Shown here: positions 36,082-44,248 of the stretch, in pieces | Layout: each line of letters begins with the position of its first letter | How positions within the stretch are numbered: the first letter of the stretch is position 1 | Source: Paracoccus beibuensis | Lineage (GTDB): Bacteria; Pseudomonadota; Alphaproteobacteria; Rhodobacterales; Rhodobacteraceae | Length of the DNA stretch: 64,000 bases | Direction: 5' to 3' | Assembly: GCF_026162625.1 (NCBI RefSeq) | Contig: NZ_JAOTBD010000013.1 | Location: 1 to 64,000, forward strand | Made by a program: the position numbers and the translations under genes | The notes under the pieces: model-generated | What the model saw: only the letters and a program-made list of their open reading frames with translations | Databases searched by the model: none | What the model was told of the DNA's origin: nothing

Positions 36082-36543
36082 TCAGGCGCCCATGATCATC
36101 CCGGTCAGCGCCTCCTTTTCGGCGGCCAGTTCCTTCAGCCGCCCGCTGACCGCGTCGCCGATCGAGATGACGCCCAGCATGCGCCCCCCCTCGTCCACCA
36201 CCGGCATGTGGCGGAATCGCCCCTGGGTCATCCGCTCCAGCACGGTCAGCGCATCCTCTGCCACGGTACAGGTCTGCACCTCGCGGGTCATGAACTCGCT
36301 GATGGGGCGCGACAGCACGTCGGGGCCGTGTCGGCCCAGCTGGCGGACGATGTCGCGTTCCGAAAGGATGCCGCCCGCCGTCTCGCCGTCGGTCGACACG
36401 ACGACGGCACCGATCCGCTTTTCGGCCAGCAGTTGCGCGGCCTCGGCCAAGGTTGCGTCGGGGCCGATGGTCAGGATCGTGGCGGACTCGATCCACGGCT
36501 TGGCGGAATCCGACTTCATCGACAGCAACTGCTTGACCAGCAT
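36082..36543 (-). CDS. Tandem CBS-domain protein
   Basis: The 153-aa cytoplasmic protein consists of two CBS motifs (about residues 22-75 and 85-140), with the nucleotide-contact patterns GILSERDIVRQL and GVISIGDAVSGRL. Such stand-alone pairs bind adenosine nucleotides and regulate partner enzymes or channels; the partner is not evident. AAGGGGG lies seven bases before the ATG. It is downstream of the LysR gene on the same strand, 60 bases away. Confidence 0.88.
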   Translation of the reverse strand: MLVKQLLSMKSDSAKPWIESATILTIGPDATLAEAAQLLAEKRIGAVVVSTDGETAGGILSERDIVRQLGRHGPDVLSRPISEFMTREVQTCTVAEDALTVLERMTQGRFRHMPVVDEGGRMLGVISIGDAVSGRLKELAAEKEALTGMIMGA

Positions 36544-36603
36544 GGTGGGGCCCCCTTCTTCGCGCTTTGTGTGGGTTCATCTTTTGGCCCGAATCGCCAT
36601 CCG

Positions 36604-37515
36604 TCAAGTGCGACCGTGGTCGGGGGTGGGCAGCTGCCCCTCCAGCCGCTGGATTTCGGCGCGCACGCCTTGCGCCAGCGCCTCGGCCAGCAGCGTCAGG
36701 CGGCGCGACGCCCGGTCGTCCGCGTGCCGGATCAACCAGAAGCTGCGCTTCAGAAAGATTCGGTCGGTCAGAACCCGCGTCACGCCCGGCGCGAAGGGCA
36801 GCGCAAAATCATGCACGATCCCCACTCCGGCGCCGGCGCGCAGGGCCTGCATCTGCACCGCCACCGAGTTCGAGCTGATCTGCGCCGTCTCGACCCCGGT
36901 CGCCGACAGATAGTCCAGCTCGCGGTCGAAGATCATGTCGGGGATATAGCTGATCATCCGGTGGTCCTTCAGCGCCTCCAGGCTTGTCAGCGGCGGATGC
37001 GCGGCCAGATAATCCCGATGCGCCGCAAGGTGCAGGTGATATTCCGCCAGCCGCTGCACCATCAGCCGCCCCGTATCCGGGGGCGAGACGGCGATGGCCA
37101 TGTCGGCCTCTCGCCGCGTCAGGTTGACGACCCGCGGCAGGGCGACGATCTGCACCTCCAGCCCCGGATGAGCCTCGCAAAGGTCGCGGGCCACCTGCGG
37201 CAGCAGATAGTTCGCGCAGCCGTCCGGCGCGCCGATCCGCAGCTGGCCGGTGATCCCCGCTTCGGCACGCACGGCTTCCGACGCGGCGACGGCCGCCTGT
37301 TCGGCCGCCTCGGCCGGGGCGGTCAGGCGCGCCCCTTCGGCAGTCAACTGATACCCCTGCGGCGTCTTCAGAAACAGCGCCGCACCGACCGACGCCTCCA
37401 GCCTTGCGACCCGACGTCCCACGGTCGAGGCGTCCAGCCCCAGCCTGCGCCCGGCCCCCGACAGGCTCTCGCTGCGGGCCACCGCCAGGAAGATGCGCAG
37501 ATCGTCCCAGTCCAC
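36604..37515 (-). CDS. LysR-family transcriptional regulator
   Basis: The 303-aa regulator has an N-terminal winged helix-turn-helix (WDDLRIFLAVARSESLSGAGRRLGLDASTVGRRVARLE, about residues 3-40) and a C-terminal LysR substrate-binding domain. It starts at GTG 37515, five bases after AGGAG, rather than at the in-frame TTG 37539. It is divergent from mmsA, so it probably controls valine degradation and itself. A TTTGCA/TGCAAA inverted repeat overlaps its ribosome site. Confidence 0.87.
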   Translation of the reverse strand: MDWDDLRIFLAVARSESLSGAGRRLGLDASTVGRRVARLEASVGAALFLKTPQGYQLTAEGARLTAPAEAAEQAAVAASEAVRAEAGITGQLRIGAPDGCANYLLPQVARDLCEAHPGLEVQIVALPRVVNLTRREADMAIAVSPPDTGRLMVQRLAEYHLHLAAHRDYLAAHPPLTSLEALKDHRMISYIPDMIFDRELDYLSATGVETAQISSNSVAVQMQALRAGAGVGIVHDFALPFAPGVTRVLTDRIFLKRSFWLIRHADDRASRRLTLLAEALAQGVRAEIQRLEGQLPTPDHGRT

Positions 37516-37524
37516 CGGATCTCC

Positions 37525-37540
37525 TTTGCAGTTCTGCAAA
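37525..37540. promoter_or_regulatory. TTTGCA-N4-TGCAAA inverted repeat between LysR and mmsA
   Basis: TTTGCAGTTCTGCAAA is a perfect 6-bp inverted repeat with a 4-base spacer, 75 bases before mmsA and overlapping the LysR translation start region. It could be a LysR-type site or a ScfR/PccR-type TTTGCAA element. Confidence 0.5.
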
Positions 37541-37614
37541 ACCCTTTTGCCACCCTGCCTCTTTATCCGGCGTTATCGCAAGGCTAACCTTCCGCTCAAA
37601 CAGGAGGACTCTGC

Positions 37615-39114
37615 ATGAACGAGATTCATCACTGGATCGACGGCAAGGAATACAAGGGCACGTCGGGTCGCTTTTCGGACGTCTTCAACCCCGCCACCGG
37701 CGAGGTTCAGGCGCGCCTGTCGCTGGCCACCAAGGCCGAACTCGACCATGCCATCGAACGCGCCGCCAAGGCGCAGGTCGCCTGGGGCGCCACCAACCCG
37801 CAGCGTCGTGCGCGCGTCATGATGGCCTTCGTCGGCCTGATCAACCGCGACATGGACAAGCTGGCCGAGGTTCTGTCCTCGGAACACGGCAAGACCTTCG
37901 CCGACGCCAAGGGCGACGTCCAGCGCGGGCTTGAGGTGATCGAGTTCTGCATCGGCGCGCCGCACCTGCTGAAGGGCGAATTCACCGACAGCGCCGGCCC
38001 CGGCATCGACATGTATTCCATGCGCCAACCGCTTGGCGTCGTCGCAGGCATCACGCCCTTCAACTTTCCCGCCATGATTCCGTTGTGGAAGATGGGTCCC
38101 GCGCTGGCCGCCGGCAACGCCATGATCCTGAAGCCGTCGGAACGTGACCCCTCGGTCCCCCTGATGCTGGCCAGGCTGCTGCAAGAGGCCGGGCTGCCCG
38201 ACGGCGTGCTGCAGGTCGTCAACGGCGACAAGGAGAGCGTGGACGCAATCCTCGACAACCCGACCGTCCAGGCGGTGGGCTTCGTGGGTTCGACCCCCAT
38301 CGCGCAGTACATCTACGAACGCGCGGCGCAGACCGGCAAGCGCGCGCAGTGCTTCGGCGGCGCCAAGAACCACATGATCATCATGCCGGACGCCGATCTG
38401 GACCAGGCCGCCGATGCGCTGGTGGGCGCAGGCTATGGCGCGGCGGGCGAACGCTGCATGGCGATCTCGGTCGCGGTGCCGGTGGGCGACAAGACCGCCG
38501 ACGCGCTGATCGAAAAGCTGGTCCCGCGGATCGAAAAGCTGAAGGTCGGCCCCTGGACCGCCGGCAGCGACATCGACTATGGCCCCGTCGTCACCAAGGC
38601 GGCCCAGCAGAACATCCTGCGCCTGGTGCAGTCGGGCGTCGACCAGGGCGCGGAACTGGTCGTCGACGGCCGCGACTTCAAACTGCAGGGCTACGAGAAC
38701 GGCTTCTTCGTCGGTCCTCACCTGTTTGACCGTGTGACACCGGACATGGACATCTACAAGACCGAGATCTTCGGTCCGGTCCTGACCACCGTCCGCGCCG
38801 GCAGCTATGAAGAGGCAATCAAGCTGGCCATGGACCACGAATACGGGAACGGCACGGCGATCTATACTCGTGACGGCGACACGGCTCGCGACTTTGCCAG
38901 CCGCATCAATATCGGCATGGTCGGAGTCAACGTGCCGATCCCGGTGCCCCTGGCCTACCACACCTTCGGCGGCTGGAAGAAATCGGGCTTCGGCGACCTG
39001 AACCAGCACGGCCCGGACGCGTTCCGCTTCTATACGCGCACCAAGACCGTGACCGCGCGCTGGCCCTCGGGCATCAAGGAAGGCGGAGAGTTCAACTTCA
39101 AGGCCATGGACTGA
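37615..39114 (+). CDS. mmsA: Methylmalonate-semialdehyde dehydrogenase (CoA-acylating)
   Basis: MmsA converts methylmalonate semialdehyde to propionyl-CoA and CO2, ending valine (and thymine) catabolism. The 499-aa aldehyde dehydrogenase has HHWIDGKEY at the start, [18 protein letters not shown], the catalytic Cys281 in GERCMAISV, and [12 protein letters not shown]. It lacks the conserved general-base Glu of hydrolytic relatives, as usual for the CoA-dependent family. GGAGG precedes the ATG. It is divergent from a LysR regulator and heads the valine cluster. Confidence 0.95.
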   Translation: MNEIHHWIDGKEYKGTSGRFSDVFNPATGEVQARLSLATKAELDHAIERAAKAQVAWGATNPQRRARVMMAFVGLINRDMDKLAEVLSSEHGKTFADAKGDVQRGLEVIEFCIGAPHLLKGEFTDSAGPGIDMYSMRQPLGVVAGITPFNFPAMIPLWKMGPALAAGNAMILKPSERDPSVPLMLARLLQEAGLPDGVLQVVNGDKESVDAILDNPTVQAVGFVGSTPIAQYIYERAAQTGKRAQCFGGAKNHMIIMPDADLDQAADALVGAGYGAAGERCMAISVAVPVGDKTADALIEKLVPRIEKLKVGPWTAGSDIDYGPVVTKAAQQNILRLVQSGVDQGAELVVDGRDFKLQGYENGFFVGPHLFDRVTPDMDIYKTEIFGPVLTTVRAGSYEEAIKLAMDHEYGNGTAIYTRDGDTARDFASRINIGMVGVNVPIPVPLAYHTFGGWKKSGFGDLNQHGPDAFRFYTRTKTVTARWPSGIKEGGEFNFKAMD

Positions 39115-39145
39115 TCCGCCATCCATGCAAACCTGTCCCGGGGGT

Positions 39146-39165
39146 CCGGGGGGCTCTCCCCCCGG
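39146..39165 (+). repeat. REP-like GC hairpin, copy 2
   Basis: CCGGGGGG (39146-39153) pairs with CCCCCCGG (39158-39165), and the flank GCGGGACGCA follows, matching copy 1 at 29265. It sits 32 bases after the mmsA stop. Confidence 0.6.
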
Positions 39166-39214
39166 CATCCGCGGGACGCACCAGCGCCCGTTCAGGTCTT
39201 CCCGAGGGACCGCC

Positions 39215-40345
39215 ATGAGCACAGAGCCTGACTTCACCCTGGGCATCGAAGAGGAATACCTTCTTGTCGATGCCGAAACATGCGATCTTGCCACAGCACC
39301 GCAGGCGCTGATGGAAGCCTGCAAGGTCGACCTGGGCGACCAGGTCAGCCCTGAATTCCTGCGCTGCCAGATCGAGATCGGCACGCCTGTATCGTCTGAC
39401 ATCCGGCAGGCCCGCGACCACCTGCGCCGCCTGCGCGCCACTGTCGCCCGTCATGCCGCCGATCATGGGCTGGCGCCGATTTCGGCGTCCTGCCATCCCT
39501 TCGCCGACTGGCGCGACCAGGACCACACCGACAAGGACCGCTACAACCAGCTGTCGCGCGACATGGGCGGGGTCGCACGGCGCATGCTGATCTGCGGGAT
39601 GCATGTGCATGTCGGCATCCCCGATCCGTCGCAGCGCATCGACCTGATGGGGCAGCTGACCTACTTCCTGCCGCACCTGCTGGCGCTTTCGGCCTCCAGC
39701 CCCTTCTGGCTGGGAGAGGACACTGGCCTCGCGTCCTACCGCACCACCGTCTTCGGCGACATGCCCCGCACGGGCCTGCCCCCCGCCTTTGGCAGTTGGG
39801 CGGAATACGAACGTTCGCTGAATGCGCTGACGGATCTGGGCATCATCGAGGACAGCAGCAAGATTTGGTGGGACCTGCGCCCCTCGTGCAAGTTCCCCAC
39901 GCTGGAAACCCGCATCTGCGATGCCTGCCCCCGGGCCGAGGATGCCGTGACGCTGGCGGCGCTGATCCAGGCCACGCTGCGGATGCTGTGGCGGCTGTCG
40001 CGCAGGAACCAGCGCTGGCGGCAATACGATGCCTTCCTTGTCGGCGAGAACCGCTGGCGCGCCGCCCGCTACGGCACGACCGAGGGGTTGATCGACTTCG
40101 GCGCCGGGGCGATCCTGCAGCTCGACCGGATCGCCGAGGACTGGCTGGAACTGATCGCCCAGGACGCCGACGCGCTGGACAGCCAGCCCGCCGTTGCCCA
40201 CCTGCGCGACATGGTCGCCCGCGGCACCTCGGCCGACGCGCAGCGCAACGTGGCCGGCCTCGCCCGCGCCGCCGGTGCGACCGAGGAGGAGGCCCTGCGC
40301 GCCGTCACCCGCCACCTGATCGAGGAGTTTCGCCACGACCTCTGA
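39215..40345 (+). CDS. YbdK-type carboxylate-amine ligase (GCS2 family)
   Basis: The 376-aa protein starts [16 protein letters not shown], the hallmark of the glutamate-cysteine ligase 2 family; MHVHVGIPD, the ISASCHPF segment and [15 protein letters not shown] are also conserved. Family members ligate glutamate to an amine such as cysteine with weak activity; the physiological product is uncertain. The ATG at 39215 has GAGGG upstream. It lies between mmsA and the rest of the valine genes without an obvious metabolic link. Confidence 0.85.
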   Translation: MSTEPDFTLGIEEEYLLVDAETCDLATAPQALMEACKVDLGDQVSPEFLRCQIEIGTPVSSDIRQARDHLRRLRATVARHAADHGLAPISASCHPFADWRDQDHTDKDRYNQLSRDMGGVARRMLICGMHVHVGIPDPSQRIDLMGQLTYFLPHLLALSASSPFWLGEDTGLASYRTTVFGDMPRTGLPPAFGSWAEYERSLNALTDLGIIEDSSKIWWDLRPSCKFPTLETRICDACPRAEDAVTLAALIQATLRMLWRLSRRNQRWRQYDAFLVGENRWRAARYGTTEGLIDFGAGAILQLDRIAEDWLELIAQDADALDSQPAVAHLRDMVARGTSADAQRNVAGLARAAGATEEEALRAVTRHLIEEFRHDL

Positions 40346-40353
40346 CAGCGGCA

Positions 40354-40372
40354 CTTGCAACACTTCTGCAAC
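40354..40372. promoter_or_regulatory. TTGCAA-type double box before the acyl-CoA dehydrogenase
   Basis: CTTGCAAC (40354-40361) and TCTGCAAC (40365-40372) have TGCA cores 11 bases apart, about one helical turn, 55 bases before the dehydrogenase start. The pattern resembles paired PccR-type elements, but each half is imperfect. Confidence 0.4.
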
Positions 40373-40426
40373 ATCTGCCAATTAAACGACTGTTCAATTC
40401 ACCCAGATCCGGGGAGGGGATGACGC

Positions 40427-41572
40427 ATGGATTTCACACTGACCGAGGAACAGCAGGCCATCTTCGACATGGCCCGCGAATTCGGCCAAGCCCGCATCGC
40501 GCCCCATGCGCGGGCGTGGGAGGCTGACGGCACGATCCCCCGCGACCTCTGGCCCGAGGTGGCCGAGCTTGGTCTTGGCGGCATCTTCGTCAACGAGGAT
40601 CACGGCGGCACCGGGCTGACGCGGCTTGACGGAACGCTGATCTTCGAAGCGCTGTCGATGGCCTGCCCCTCGGTCGCGTCCTTCCTGTCGATCCACAACA
40701 TGTGCGGCGGGATGATCGACAAGTTCGGATCGGCCGAGGACAGGGAACGCTGGCTGCCCGACCTCTGCGCGATGCGAAAGATCTTCAGCTATTGCCTGAC
40801 CGAACCCGGCAGCGGATCGGACGCAGCCGCACTGCGAACGCGGGCCGAGCGCGACGATCAGGGCTGGCGGCTGAACGGCACCAAGGCGTTCATCTCCGGC
40901 GGCAGCTATTCCGACGCCTACATCGTGATGGTCCGCACCGGCAAAGACGGCGCCCGGGGCATCAGCACCGTCATCGTCCAAGACGGAACCCCCGGCCTGA
41001 CGTTCGGTGCCTTGGAGGACAAGATGGGCTGGCGGTCGCAGCCGACCGCGCAGGTGCAGTTCGACGACTGCGCCATTCCCGCCGCCAACCTGCTGGGCGA
41101 GGAAGGGAGCGGCTTCTCCTACGCCATGGCCGGGCTCGACGGTGGCCGGCTGAACATCGCGGCGGCGGCTCTGGGCGGGGCGCAGGCGGCGCTGGATGCG
41201 ACGCTGGCCTACATGGCCGACCGCAAGGCCTTCGGAAAGTCGCTGGACCAGTTCCAGGCCCTGCAGTTCCGCCTGGCTGAAATGGAGACGGCGCTGCAAT
41301 CGAGCCGCATCTTCCTGCGACAGGCGGCATGGAAGCTGGACCAGGGCGCGCAGGACGCCAGCAAGTTCTGCGCCATGGCCAAGCTGCACGTCACCGACCG
41401 CGCCTTCGACGTGGCCAACCAGTGCCTGCAGCTGCATGGCGGCTATGGCTACCTTGCCGACTACGGGATCGAGAAGATCGTCCGCGACCTGCGCGTCCAC
41501 CAGATCCTGGAGGGCACGAACGAGATCATGCGCCTGATCGTCAGCCGCGCCCTTCTAGCCGAACGGAGGTAG
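40427..41572 (+). CDS. Acyl-CoA dehydrogenase, probable isobutyryl-CoA dehydrogenase
   Basis: The 381-aa flavoenzyme belongs to the acyl-CoA dehydrogenase family: YCLTEPGSGSDAAALRT (FAD/substrate loop), KAFISGGSYSD, AFGKSLDQFQALQFRLAEM, and the C-terminal QILEGTNEIMRLIVSR. Its place before hydroxyisobutyryl-CoA hydrolase and mmsB argues for isobutyryl-CoA as substrate in valine degradation. The next gene starts 1 base after its stop. Short branched substrates are inferred from context only. Confidence 0.9.
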   Translation: MDFTLTEEQQAIFDMAREFGQARIAPHARAWEADGTIPRDLWPEVAELGLGGIFVNEDHGGTGLTRLDGTLIFEALSMACPSVASFLSIHNMCGGMIDKFGSAEDRERWLPDLCAMRKIFSYCLTEPGSGSDAAALRTRAERDDQGWRLNGTKAFISGGSYSDAYIVMVRTGKDGARGISTVIVQDGTPGLTFGALEDKMGWRSQPTAQVQFDDCAIPAANLLGEEGSGFSYAMAGLDGGRLNIAAAALGGAQAALDATLAYMADRKAFGKSLDQFQALQFRLAEMETALQSSRIFLRQAAWKLDQGAQDASKFCAMAKLHVTDRAFDVANQCLQLHGGYGYLADYGIEKIVRDLRVHQILEGTNEIMRLIVSRALLAERR

Positions 41573-41573
41573 A

Positions 41574-42572
41574 ATGGACGACCTGAACATCCGCAAATCC
41601 GGCCGCGCCGGCCGCATCACCTTCACCCGCCCCAAGACGCTGAACGCGCTGAGCCACCCGATGGCACTGGCGATCCAACAGGCATTGGACGGCTGGCGCG
41701 ACGATCCCGATGTCGCGCTGGTCATTCTCGACGCCGAGGGCGACCGCGCCTTCTGCGCCGGCGGCGACATCGCGGCGGTCCATCACGCCGGACTGGCGGG
41801 CGATCACCGCGTCGGGCGCGACTTCTTCCGCGACGAATACCGCATGAACGCGACCATCGCGGACTATCCCAAGCCGGTGGTCGCCTTCATGCAGGGCTTC
41901 GTGATGGGCGGCGGCGTCGGCGTCGGCTGCCATGCCAGCCATCGCATCGTGGGCGACACGACCCGCGTCTCCATGCCGGAAAGCGGCATCGGCCTGATCC
42001 CCGACGTGGGCGGCAGCTGGCTTCTGGGCCACGCACCGGGGCGAATCGGCGAATACCTGGCCCTGACCGGCGCCCGCATGGGCCCGGGCGACGCGATCCA
42101 TACCGGATTCGCGGACCTCTTCATCCCCGAGGCGGAATGGCCGGCCCTGATCGCGACGCTTGAGGCCGAGGGCAACACCGCCTGTCTTGCCGGTCATCCC
42201 GCACCCGAGTCCCCGCTGGCGACGCGCGACCTGTCGGCCTTTGGCGGCAGACATGTCGCCGACATCATCGCCGCGCTGCCCGAGGGGGACGAGGTAGCCG
42301 CCCTGCGCCGCAACTCTCCGCTGTCGATGGCGGCGGGGCTGGCGCTGGTGCGTGCCGCCCGGGGCGACGCCCGCATCCAGCAGTCGCTGGCGCGCGAGTA
42401 TCGCTTCACCGCCCGTGCCACCGCCGAAAGCGATTTCCTGGAGGGGGTGCGGGCACAGATCATCGACAAGGATCGCAGCCCCCGCTGGACGGCCGAGGCC
42501 AGCGACGACAAGGTGGGGGCCATGCTGGCGCCGCTGCCGGATGACGACCTGCTTTGGGAGGATACGGAATGA
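41574..42572 (+). CDS. 3-Hydroxyisobutyryl-CoA hydrolase (enoyl-CoA hydratase family)
   Basis: The 332-aa crotonase-fold protein has the oxyanion segments RAFCAGGDIAAV and GFVMGGGVGVGCHASHRIV, and MPESGIGLIPDVGGSWLL with the Glu and Asp characteristic of HIBYL-CoA hydrolases rather than hydratases. Its length and C-terminal extension also fit that group. It hydrolyses 3-hydroxyisobutyryl-CoA to free hydroxyisobutyrate, the substrate of mmsB. It overlaps mmsB by 4 bases. Confidence 0.87.
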   Translation: MDDLNIRKSGRAGRITFTRPKTLNALSHPMALAIQQALDGWRDDPDVALVILDAEGDRAFCAGGDIAAVHHAGLAGDHRVGRDFFRDEYRMNATIADYPKPVVAFMQGFVMGGGVGVGCHASHRIVGDTTRVSMPESGIGLIPDVGGSWLLGHAPGRIGEYLALTGARMGPGDAIHTGFADLFIPEAEWPALIATLEAEGNTACLAGHPAPESPLATRDLSAFGGRHVADIIAALPEGDEVAALRRNSPLSMAAGLALVRAARGDARIQQSLAREYRFTARATAESDFLEGVRAQIIDKDRSPRWTAEASDDKVGAMLAPLPDDDLLWEDTE

Positions 42573-43438
42573 AGATCGGGTTCATTGGTCTGGGCAACAT
42601 GGGCGCGCCGATGGCCGTCAACCTGGCGAAGGCAGGCCACAAGGTGACGGGGTTTGACACCGCGGCACCCGAGCCCGATGGCGTCATTGCCGCGACCTCG
42701 GCGGCCGAGGCCGCGCGGGACGCCGACGTGGTGATCGCCATGCTGCCGAACGGCAAGATCCTGCGTGCCGTCGCCGATCAGGTCATTCCCGCCATGAAGA
42801 CGGGCGCGGTCTTCTGCGATTGCTCAACCGTGGACGTGGACAGCGCCCGCGCGGTGGCGGACGCCGCGCTGGCAGCGGGGCTGGGGGCGCTTGACGCGCC
42901 CGTGTCGGGCGGCATCGGCGGCGCGCAGGCCGGAACGCTGACCTTCATGGTCGGCGGCCGCGCCGACGCCTTCGCCGCGGTCGAGCCGCTGTTCCAGGTC
43001 ATGGGGCAAAAGGCCGTCCATTGCGGCGACAGTGGCGCGGGCCAGGCGGCCAAGATCTGCAATAACATGATCCTGGGCGTCACCATGATCGCCACCTGCG
43101 AGGCCTTCGCCATGGCCGACAAGTTGGGACTCGACCGGCAGAAGATGTTCGATGTCGTGTCCACCAGCTCGGGCTATAGCTGGAGCATGAATGCCTATTG
43201 CCCCGCCCCGGGCATCGGGCCGAAAAGCCCCGCCGACAACGACTACAAGCCGGGATTTGCGGCCGAATTGATGCTGAAGGACCTGAACCTGTCGCAGCAG
43301 GCCGCCGAATCGGCGGGGGCCGACACGCCGATGGGCGCCCTGGCCCGCAGCCTCTACGAACGATTCGTCGAGCGCGAGGACGGCCTCGGACGTGACTTTT
43401 CTGCCATGCTGCCCAGGTTTGTCGGCAGGAACGGCTGA
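42569..43438 (+). CDS. mmsB: 3-Hydroxyisobutyrate dehydrogenase
   Basis: MmsB oxidises 3-hydroxyisobutyrate to methylmalonate semialdehyde, which mmsA uses. The 289-aa protein has the NAD motif GFIGLGNMGAPMA (residues 4-16), the substrate motif DAPVSGGIGGAQAGTL, and the catalytic Lys in GAGQAAKICNNM. It starts in the stop codon of the hydrolase gene (ATGA). Confidence 0.94.
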   Translation: MKIGFIGLGNMGAPMAVNLAKAGHKVTGFDTAAPEPDGVIAATSAAEAARDADVVIAMLPNGKILRAVADQVIPAMKTGAVFCDCSTVDVDSARAVADAALAAGLGALDAPVSGGIGGAQAGTLTFMVGGRADAFAAVEPLFQVMGQKAVHCGDSGAGQAAKICNNMILGVTMIATCEAFAMADKLGLDRQKMFDVVSTSSGYSWSMNAYCPAPGIGPKSPADNDYKPGFAAELMLKDLNLSQQAAESAGADTPMGALARSLYERFVEREDGLGRDFSAMLPRFVGRNG

Positions 43439-43527
43439 AGATGGTCCTTTCGGACATCTTGTAAAGGAACCCTTAACCCGGCATGTGGTTGACGGGTAAC
43501 CGAGCAGGATCTGACGGAGCAGCGCCC

Positions 43528-43845
43528 ATGCGGCTGTCGCCACGCATAACAGCGGCGTCACTGGCCTTGGTGGTGACAACGGCGGTCGTCGTGCTGGACC
43601 GGCGCGAACCGCTGGCACCCCGCCCGGCCCATGCCGACGAGGCGGGCATCGTCGCGACGCCCGTCATCGGCGATGTTCCCCGCGAAGGTCTTGTGACGCC
43701 GATCGAGCGACCGGGCATCTTTGGCCTTGGCATTAGTCCTTCGGGCAGCCGCTACGCCATGGTTGGCGGTTATCTTGTCCGGATCGACCTGAAGTCGGGA
43801 AAGATCGTGTCGATCCTGCGTCGTCTGCCGACCATGCAACACTGA
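43528..43845 (+). CDS. Small exported protein, tandem paralogue 1
   Basis: I do not recognise this 105-aa protein by name. A signal peptide (residues 1-36, cleavage likely after AHA) precedes a linker and a compact C-terminal module, ERPGIFGLGISPSGSRYAM then VGGYLVRIDLKSGKIVSILR. The same module ends the next gene (19 of 42 aligned residues identical). The ATG at 43528 is preferred for its GGAG eight bases upstream. The protein is probably periplasmic, small and beta-rich. Confidence 0.65.
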   Translation: MRLSPRITAASLALVVTTAVVVLDRREPLAPRPAHADEAGIVATPVIGDVPREGLVTPIERPGIFGLGISPSGSRYAMVGGYLVRIDLKSGKIVSILRRLPTMQH

Positions 43846-43918
43846 TCTGCAGTCGCAGCGTGGCACGGAACCAGCCTCGACGCGGCGTGTTGATTCGCAT
43901 GAATGACAGAGGAATGAC

Positions 43919-44248
43919 ATGACCCCGCTGCACCCACTGGCCGCCGCGGCGGTCGGGGGACTGCTGAGCCTGACAGCCATCTTCGCCCCTGATCCGCCAG
44001 AGCCTGCCGTCGACTATCCGATCCCAGTCTGCGGCCCGGCTTGCCTTGCGGCAAGCCCGACCTTCGCGGTCGGCGATTTTGCGCCCAGGGACCAGGTCCA
44101 CCTGATCACGCATCCTGGGCGCTATGGTCTGTCGACGCCTCCGTTTGGCGACAGCTATGCGGTGATTGGCGGCTTCCTCGTGCGTCTTGATCCTGAACAC
44201 CGCCGGATCGAGTCGGTCCTGCGGCCCGTGCCCCGGATCCTCGACTAG
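43919..44248 (+). CDS. Small exported protein, tandem paralogue 2
   Basis: The 109-aa product has a hydrophobic N-terminal segment (about 8-22), a short CGPAC pair that could form a disulfide, and a C-terminal module (HPGRYGLSTPPFGDSYAV, IGGFLVRLDPEHRRIESVLR) homologous to that of the preceding gene. AGAGGA lies five bases before the ATG. Its end overlaps the convergent recN by 4 bases. The role is unknown; the duplication suggests a conserved envelope function. Confidence 0.65.
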   Translation: MTPLHPLAAAAVGGLLSLTAIFAPDPPEPAVDYPIPVCGPACLAASPTFAVGDFAPRDQVHLITHPGRYGLSTPPFGDSYAVIGGFLVRLDPEHRRIESVLRPVPRILD

